DNA of 64,000 bases from an uncultured Kangiella sp. (lineage in GTDB: Bacteria; Pseudomonadota; Gammaproteobacteria; Enterobacterales; Kangiellaceae), in the NCBI GenBank assembly GCA_947503435.1, contig CANNDL010000004.1:1-64000 (forward strand), given 5' to 3'. A program made the translations under genes and the position numbers. This document shows positions 60,745 through 64,000 of this stretch, piece after piece. How positions within the stretch are numbered: the stretch's first letter is position 1; each line of letters begins with the position of its first letter. The notes below the pieces were generated by a model that saw only the letters and a list, made by a program, of their open reading frames with translations, ran no database searches and had not been told where the DNA came from.

Positions 60745-62388
60745 TTGTTAGAAACTCATTTATCTAAAGGTAACAAAAGCCATGCCGAGAAACTTCGGCG
60801 TGGTTTTTTATCTTCTTATGCCGGAAAAACAACGCTGATATTAATTGCTTTATTGGCTCTTATTCCGGTTATACCATTATTCACTGCGTGGCTTTCTGTG
60901 AACGGTGATTTGTGGAGTCATTTATGGCAAACCCAAATGGCGGGATTGCTTAAAAACACATTGTTGTTGTCGCTTTTGGTAGGGATTGGTACTTTTCTAC
61001 TAGGCGTGTCATTAGCTTGGCTTGTGGTTATTTATGAGTTCCCGGGACGAAAAATTTTGCAATGGTGCTTAATGCTTCCCATTGCTATTCCTCCTTACAT
61101 TTTAGCCTTTGTATTCTTAGGATTCACCGACTTTGGTGGTGCATTACATCAACTCTTAGATTTTACTGGTCTTCCTATAAGTTGGTTACCAGATATTCGC
61201 AACTCTTTCGGTGTTTCCGCAGTTTTTATTTTAAGTCTCTACCCATATGTATATCTACTAATGCGAGCTTCTTTGCTGAAAAAAGGTCGCACAAGTTATG
61301 AAAGTGCTAGAACACTTGGCTATAGTAAGATAGCAGCCTTTTGGAAACTGGTTATTCCAATGACTCGACCAGCTTGGATAGCAGGTCTTGCTTTGGTGTT
61401 AATGGAAACTTTGGCCGATTTTGGCGCAGTTTCTATTTTCAACTACGATACATTTACTACTGCAATTTATAAGTCTTGGTTTGGCTTGTTCAGCCTAGAA
61501 ACCGCTGCTCAATTAGCCTCTATATTGTTGTTAATAGTTTTTCTTGCTTTATTGAGCGAACGCTGGGGACGAGGTAATAGTCGCTATCAAGAGTCTGGTC
61601 AAGAGTTTAATCAATTTAAAAAACGATTAACGGGAATTTCTGGTATTGGTGCACTAATATTTGCTTGGTTAATTGCTGCCTTAGCTTTTATTTTGCCATT
61701 AATCCAGCTTGTTTATTGGAGCTTAATCAGTACAGGTTATGGACAAACTGTATTAGATTTATTGGTTAGCACCCTTTGGTTAGCTTTAATAGCAACAATT
61801 GTAACCCTAGTGGTCGCAATCATTATGGTGTTCGCGCAAAGGTTGCTTCAGAACAGAAGTAGCCCACAAGTTACTTGGCAATTAGCATCGGAAGCAGGAT
61901 TAAGTGGCTATGCTCTACCCGGAACAGTATTAGCGGTTGGTGTGGTATTAAGTTTTAATGCTATCGAGAATTGGCTGAATATTGGTCAGTGGCTTACGGG
62001 TGGAATTTTAGTTTTGATTTTTGCCTATTTGATACGCTTTTTAAGGATCGCGCATGGCCCTGTGGCAAATTCAATGGAGCAAATTAAACCAAGCATTATA
62101 GAAGCATCAATGAGTCTTGGAGCCAGTAAGAAAGAGCGTTTGTGGAGGGTTTACATTCCACTTTTAAGGCCTGGTGTTTTAACAGCTTTACTGATGGTAT
62201 TTGTAGAAGTTATGAAAGAAATGCCCGCAACATTACTATTGCGGCCTTTTGGTTGGGATACGCTTTCGGTGCGTATTTATGAGCTCACGTCTGAAGGTGA
62301 GTGGCAGTTGGCGGCGCTACCAGCAGTGATGCTAGTAGCGGTTGGTATTTTGCCAGTGATTTATTTGATACGAAAAAGTGAAAGCTAA
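60745..62388 (+). CDS. fbpB: Ferric iron ABC transporter permease (FbpB type, fused two-domain)
   Basis: The 547-residue inner-membrane protein has two similar halves with about 12 transmembrane segments. Each half has an EAA motif: ESARTLGYSKIAAFWKLVIP and EASMSLGASKKERLWRVYIP. It starts with TTG at 60745, three bases after fbpA. FbpB permeases receive Fe(III) from FbpA and need the ATPase FbpC. No ATP-binding protein gene follows here: the next gene is a convergent VOC protein. The ATPase must be encoded elsewhere. Confidence 0.9.
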   Translation: MLETHLSKGNKSHAEKLRRGFLSSYAGKTTLILIALLALIPVIPLFTAWLSVNGDLWSHLWQTQMAGLLKNTLLLSLLVGIGTFLLGVSLAWLVVIYEFPGRKILQWCLMLPIAIPPYILAFVFLGFTDFGGALHQLLDFTGLPISWLPDIRNSFGVSAVFILSLYPYVYLLMRASLLKKGRTSYESARTLGYSKIAAFWKLVIPMTRPAWIAGLALVLMETLADFGAVSIFNYDTFTTAIYKSWFGLFSLETAAQLASILLLIVFLALLSERWGRGNSRYQESGQEFNQFKKRLTGISGIGALIFAWLIAALAFILPLIQLVYWSLISTGYGQTVLDLLVSTLWLALIATIVTLVVAIIMVFAQRLLQNRSSPQVTWQLASEAGLSGYALPGTVLAVGVVLSFNAIENWLNIGQWLTGGILVLIFAYLIRFLRIAHGPVANSMEQIKPSIIEASMSLGASKKERLWRVYIPLLRPGVLTALLMVFVEVMKEMPATLLLRPFGWDTLSVRIYELTSEGEWQLAALPAVMLVAVGILPVIYLIRKSES

Positions 62389-62804
62389 TTATCAGAATTT
62401 CTTTCTGCGGGTACATCGCTTAAATACTCTACGAATTCAATTTCAAATCCATCAGGGTCAATAAAATAAACATTCTTGCGGAATTTATTTTCCGCTCCAT
62501 TGCTAGCAATTTCATAACCAGCTGCCGTTAGTCGATTAACAACAGCTTCAAGATTGTTAGTCACATAACAAAAATGAGCCAAACCAATCGAATGACCTGC
62601 TAAATCACGATTTAAGCCTTCGCCGTGATCACTCAACGCTAAGTAGTGATAATCATCACCAAAGTGTAGCCAGTGTCTGGCTTTACCGTACCAATCGCTA
62701 TCTCCTTCGGCTCGAATCTTCCAATGCGGGAAAGCGATTTGATAGAAGTTGAGTGATTTCTTTAGATCTTTTACTACAAGGTTTAGGTGTTCCAAATACA
62801 TCAT
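62385..62804 (-). CDS. VOC-family (glyoxalase/bleomycin-resistance) protein
   Basis: The 139-residue single-unit VOC protein has MYLEHLNLVVKDLKKSLNFY, HWLHFGDDYHYLALSDHGEG and DPDGFEIEFVEYLSD, with His/Glu residues suitable for a metal site. Function within the superfamily is unresolved. It is divergent from soxR across a SoxR box placed in a 19-base promoter spacer, which makes it a likely redox-induced SoxR target. The start could be either of two adjacent ATGs (62804 or 62801). Its end overlaps fbpB by four bases. Confidence 0.85.
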   Translation of the reverse strand: MMYLEHLNLVVKDLKKSLNFYQIAFPHWKIRAEGDSDWYGKARHWLHFGDDYHYLALSDHGEGLNRDLAGHSIGLAHFCYVTNNLEAVVNRLTAAGYEIASNGAENKFRKNVYFIDPDGFEIEFVEYLSDVPAERNSDN

Positions 62805-62833
62805 ATTGAATCTCTGTTATAAGGTTTATAGCT

Positions 62834-62864
62834 AGCTTAATACCTCAAGTCTGCTTGAGGTCAA
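62834..62864 (-). promoter_or_regulatory. SoxR-type promoter of the VOC gene
   Basis: On the minus strand TTGACC (62859-62864) and TAAGCT (62834-62839) are separated by 19 bases, the overlong spacer typical of MerR/SoxR-activated promoters, with the SoxR box inside the spacer. Confidence 0.6.
62843..62860. promoter_or_regulatory. SoxR box (perfect inverted repeat)
   Basis: CCTCAAG-TCTG-CTTGAGG closely matches the E. coli SoxR operator in the soxS promoter (CCTCAAG-TTAA-CTTGAGG). It also overlaps the -35 of the likely soxR promoter (TTGAGG 62855-62860, TATACT 62877-62882), suggesting autoregulation. Confidence 0.88.
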
Positions 62865-62909
62865 GGCTGTATTTGATATACTCTATTTATTAATTGATTA
62901 AAGAAATTA

Positions 62910-63368
62910 ATGATGAAGACAGATAACTCTTGGGGGGTTGGCAAAATAGCAGAGCGAGCTGGCGTTAAAATTTCCACCCTGCATTACTATGAACAACAAG
63001 GACTGATCAGTTCAGTTAGAAATTCAGGAAATCAACGTCGTTACAAGAAAGAAGTGCTTAGACGAATTGGCGTGATCAAAGCAGCTCAACAGTTAGGCAT
63101 AAGTTTAAAAGAAATAAAACAAGCGCTAGATTTACTGCCTAATAAAAGAACTCCAACGCAAGAGGATTGGAAAAAGCTTTCCAAACAGTGGAAGAAATCG
63201 TTAGATGGCAGAATTACAGCGATGACTAAACTACGAGATTCACTAGACGGCTGCATTGGTTGTGGTTGCTTATCTATGAAAAACTGCCCGATTTATAATC
63301 CGGAAGATAAGCTCGGCAAGAATAAGAAAGGTGCTGTGATCTTGAGCAGTTCTAATGACAATGAATAA
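62910..63368 (+). CDS. soxR: Redox-sensitive transcriptional activator SoxR
   Basis: The 152-residue MerR-family regulator has an N-terminal helix-turn-helix (GKIAERAGVKISTLHYYEQQ), a dimerisation helix and the [2Fe-2S] cysteine motif CIGCGCLSMKNC near residue 120. SoxR senses redox-cycling compounds through the cluster. The start may be either ATG at 62910 or 62913. A canonical SoxR box lies 50 bases upstream, between this gene and the VOC gene. Confidence 0.95.
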   Translation: MMKTDNSWGVGKIAERAGVKISTLHYYEQQGLISSVRNSGNQRRYKKEVLRRIGVIKAAQQLGISLKEIKQALDLLPNKRTPTQEDWKKLSKQWKKSLDGRITAMTKLRDSLDGCIGCGCLSMKNCPIYNPEDKLGKNKKGAVILSSSNDNE

Positions 63369-63403
63369 GGTAGACTTTGCTTCTACAAACTATGAATCCC
63401 TTG

Positions 63404-63409
63404 TATAAT
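63404..63409 (+). promoter_or_regulatory. -10 element upstream of gcvT
   Basis: A perfect TATAAT lies 38 bases before the gcvT ATG, without an obvious -35. No glycine riboswitch structure is seen in this short leader. Confidence 0.45.
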
Positions 63410-63446
63410 CTTTCCCCAATTTCTGATGGCTAATTTGGATTAATCA

Positions 63447-64000
63447 ATGGCAAGTAAAACTCCTTTATATCAAGCACACGTAGATGCTGATGCCCGTATT
63501 GTCGATTTCGGTGGCTGGGATATGCCGCTTAATTATGGCTCGCAAATTGATGAGCATCATGCGGTACGCCAAGACGCCGGCATGTTTGATGTTTCACATA
63601 TGACGGTAGTGGAAGTGACTGGTTCAGAGGCTAAGCCTTATTTGCAGTATTTATTAGCTAATGATGTGGATAAATTACAAGTGGCTGGTAAGGCGCTGTA
63701 TAGCGGTATGCTGAATGAATCTGCCGGTGTGATTGATGACTTGATTGTGTACTTTTTAACGGATACTCATTATCGCGTAGTAGTGAACGCCTCCACTCGC
63801 GATAAAGACTTGGCATGGATGGAAAATGTGGCGCAGCAGTTTGCGGTATCGGTTGAAGAAAAAACCGATGTGGCCATGATTGCAGTGCAAGGGCCGAATG
63901 CTATCGAGAAAGCCATTTCAGTGATGAGCGCTGAGCAGCAAGAACTAGTAGCAGGGTTAAAGCCATTCGTAGCGATTCAGGCAGATAGCTGGTTTGTTGC
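63447..64000 (+). CDS. gcvT: Aminomethyltransferase GcvT of the glycine cleavage system, N-terminal part
   Basis: The first 184 codons are in the window and remain open at the edge. [20 protein letters not shown] starts the protein; [36 protein letters not shown] and GALY-like [19 protein letters not shown] are the conserved folate-binding and core motifs of the T protein. It transfers the methylene group of glycine to tetrahydrofolate. The remaining gcv genes probably lie beyond the window. Confidence 0.95.
   Translation, partial: MASKTPLYQAHVDADARIVDFGGWDMPLNYGSQIDEHHAVRQDAGMFDVSHMTVVEVTGSEAKPYLQYLLANDVDKLQVAGKALYSGMLNESAGVIDDLIVYFLTDTHYRVVVNASTRDKDLAWMENVAQQFAVSVEEKTDVAMIAVQGPNAIEKAISVMSAEQQELVAGLKPFVAIQADSWFV

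Noticed and set aside
63369-63446. Glycine riboswitch ahead of gcvT
   Set aside because: The leader is under 80 bases and lacks the conserved aptamer pattern.
1-64000. Mobile elements, prophage, CRISPR arrays and tRNA genes
   Set aside because: No transposase or integrase motif, no regularly spaced repeats and no cloverleaf-type sequence was recognised.

Overview
The window looks like chromosomal DNA of an AT-leaning marine gammaproteobacterium. The gene orders algZ-algR-hemC-hemD, lptM-dapF-DUF484-HAD, polA-sRNA-engB-cytochrome c4, tkt-gap-pgk-fba and (zapA-6S RNA-ygfA)/(ygfB-pepP-ubiH-ubiI) are all typical of Pseudomonas/Oceanospirillales-type genomes. Several large secreted proteases, a GlyGly-CTERM protein and a PrsK/PrsR pair fit a proteolytic organism of the Kangiella/Pleionea kind. 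That genus-level placement is inference only. No transposase, integrase, phage gene, CRISPR array or tRNA was seen.

Layout. 0-10 kb: minus-strand heme genes hemD (cut by the window edge) and hemC with an AlgZ/AlgR-type LytTR two-component pair, an esterase and frataxin. A plus-strand run follows from lptM and dapF to two YHS-domain exported proteins, then two minus-strand genes (2-hydroxyacid dehydrogenase, lipoprotein-like hydratase). 10-18 kb: uvrD and three tandem secreted subtilisin-family (S8) proteases, each with its own leader and terminator. 18-27 kb: a prolyl-hydroxylase-like oxygenase, a TRAP transporter whose binding protein and permeases are convergent around murI, a gene-free stretch with two perfect inverted DnaA boxes, a beta-lactamase-fold lipoprotein and SelO. 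27-33 kb: polA, a strong candidate small RNA in the Spot 42/ErsA position, engB, cytochrome c4 and an atypical DsbA-like protein. 33-38 kb: a 1520-residue sensor with propeller, PAS, GGDEF and EAL domains. 38-44 kb: central carbon operon tkt-gap-pgk-fba. 44-50 kb: a membrane-anchored receiver protein, serA, and an acyl carrier protein-PrsK-PrsR set known from exosortase (PEP-CTERM) systems. 50-57 kb: rpiA, ygfA, 6S RNA, zapA, a ZapB-like coiled coil, and the ygfB-pepP-ubiH-ubiI operon. 57-64 kb: a secreted trypsin-fold protease with GlyGly-CTERM anchor, a Fur-controlled ferric iron transporter lacking an adjacent ATPase, a divergent SoxR/VOC pair with a SoxR box, and the start of gcvT.

Themes. 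Secreted proteolysis (four proteases) may be co-regulated: a 16-base motif upstream of the first subtilase recurs, 15/16 identical and inverted, upstream of the trypsin-fold protease. Regulation by small RNA is suggested by an unannotated, well-structured RNA after polA, preceded by six TTACAA-like hexamers spaced one helical turn apart. These two regulatory observations, the protease leader structures and the ACP-PrsK-PrsR set are the parts most worth follow-up.
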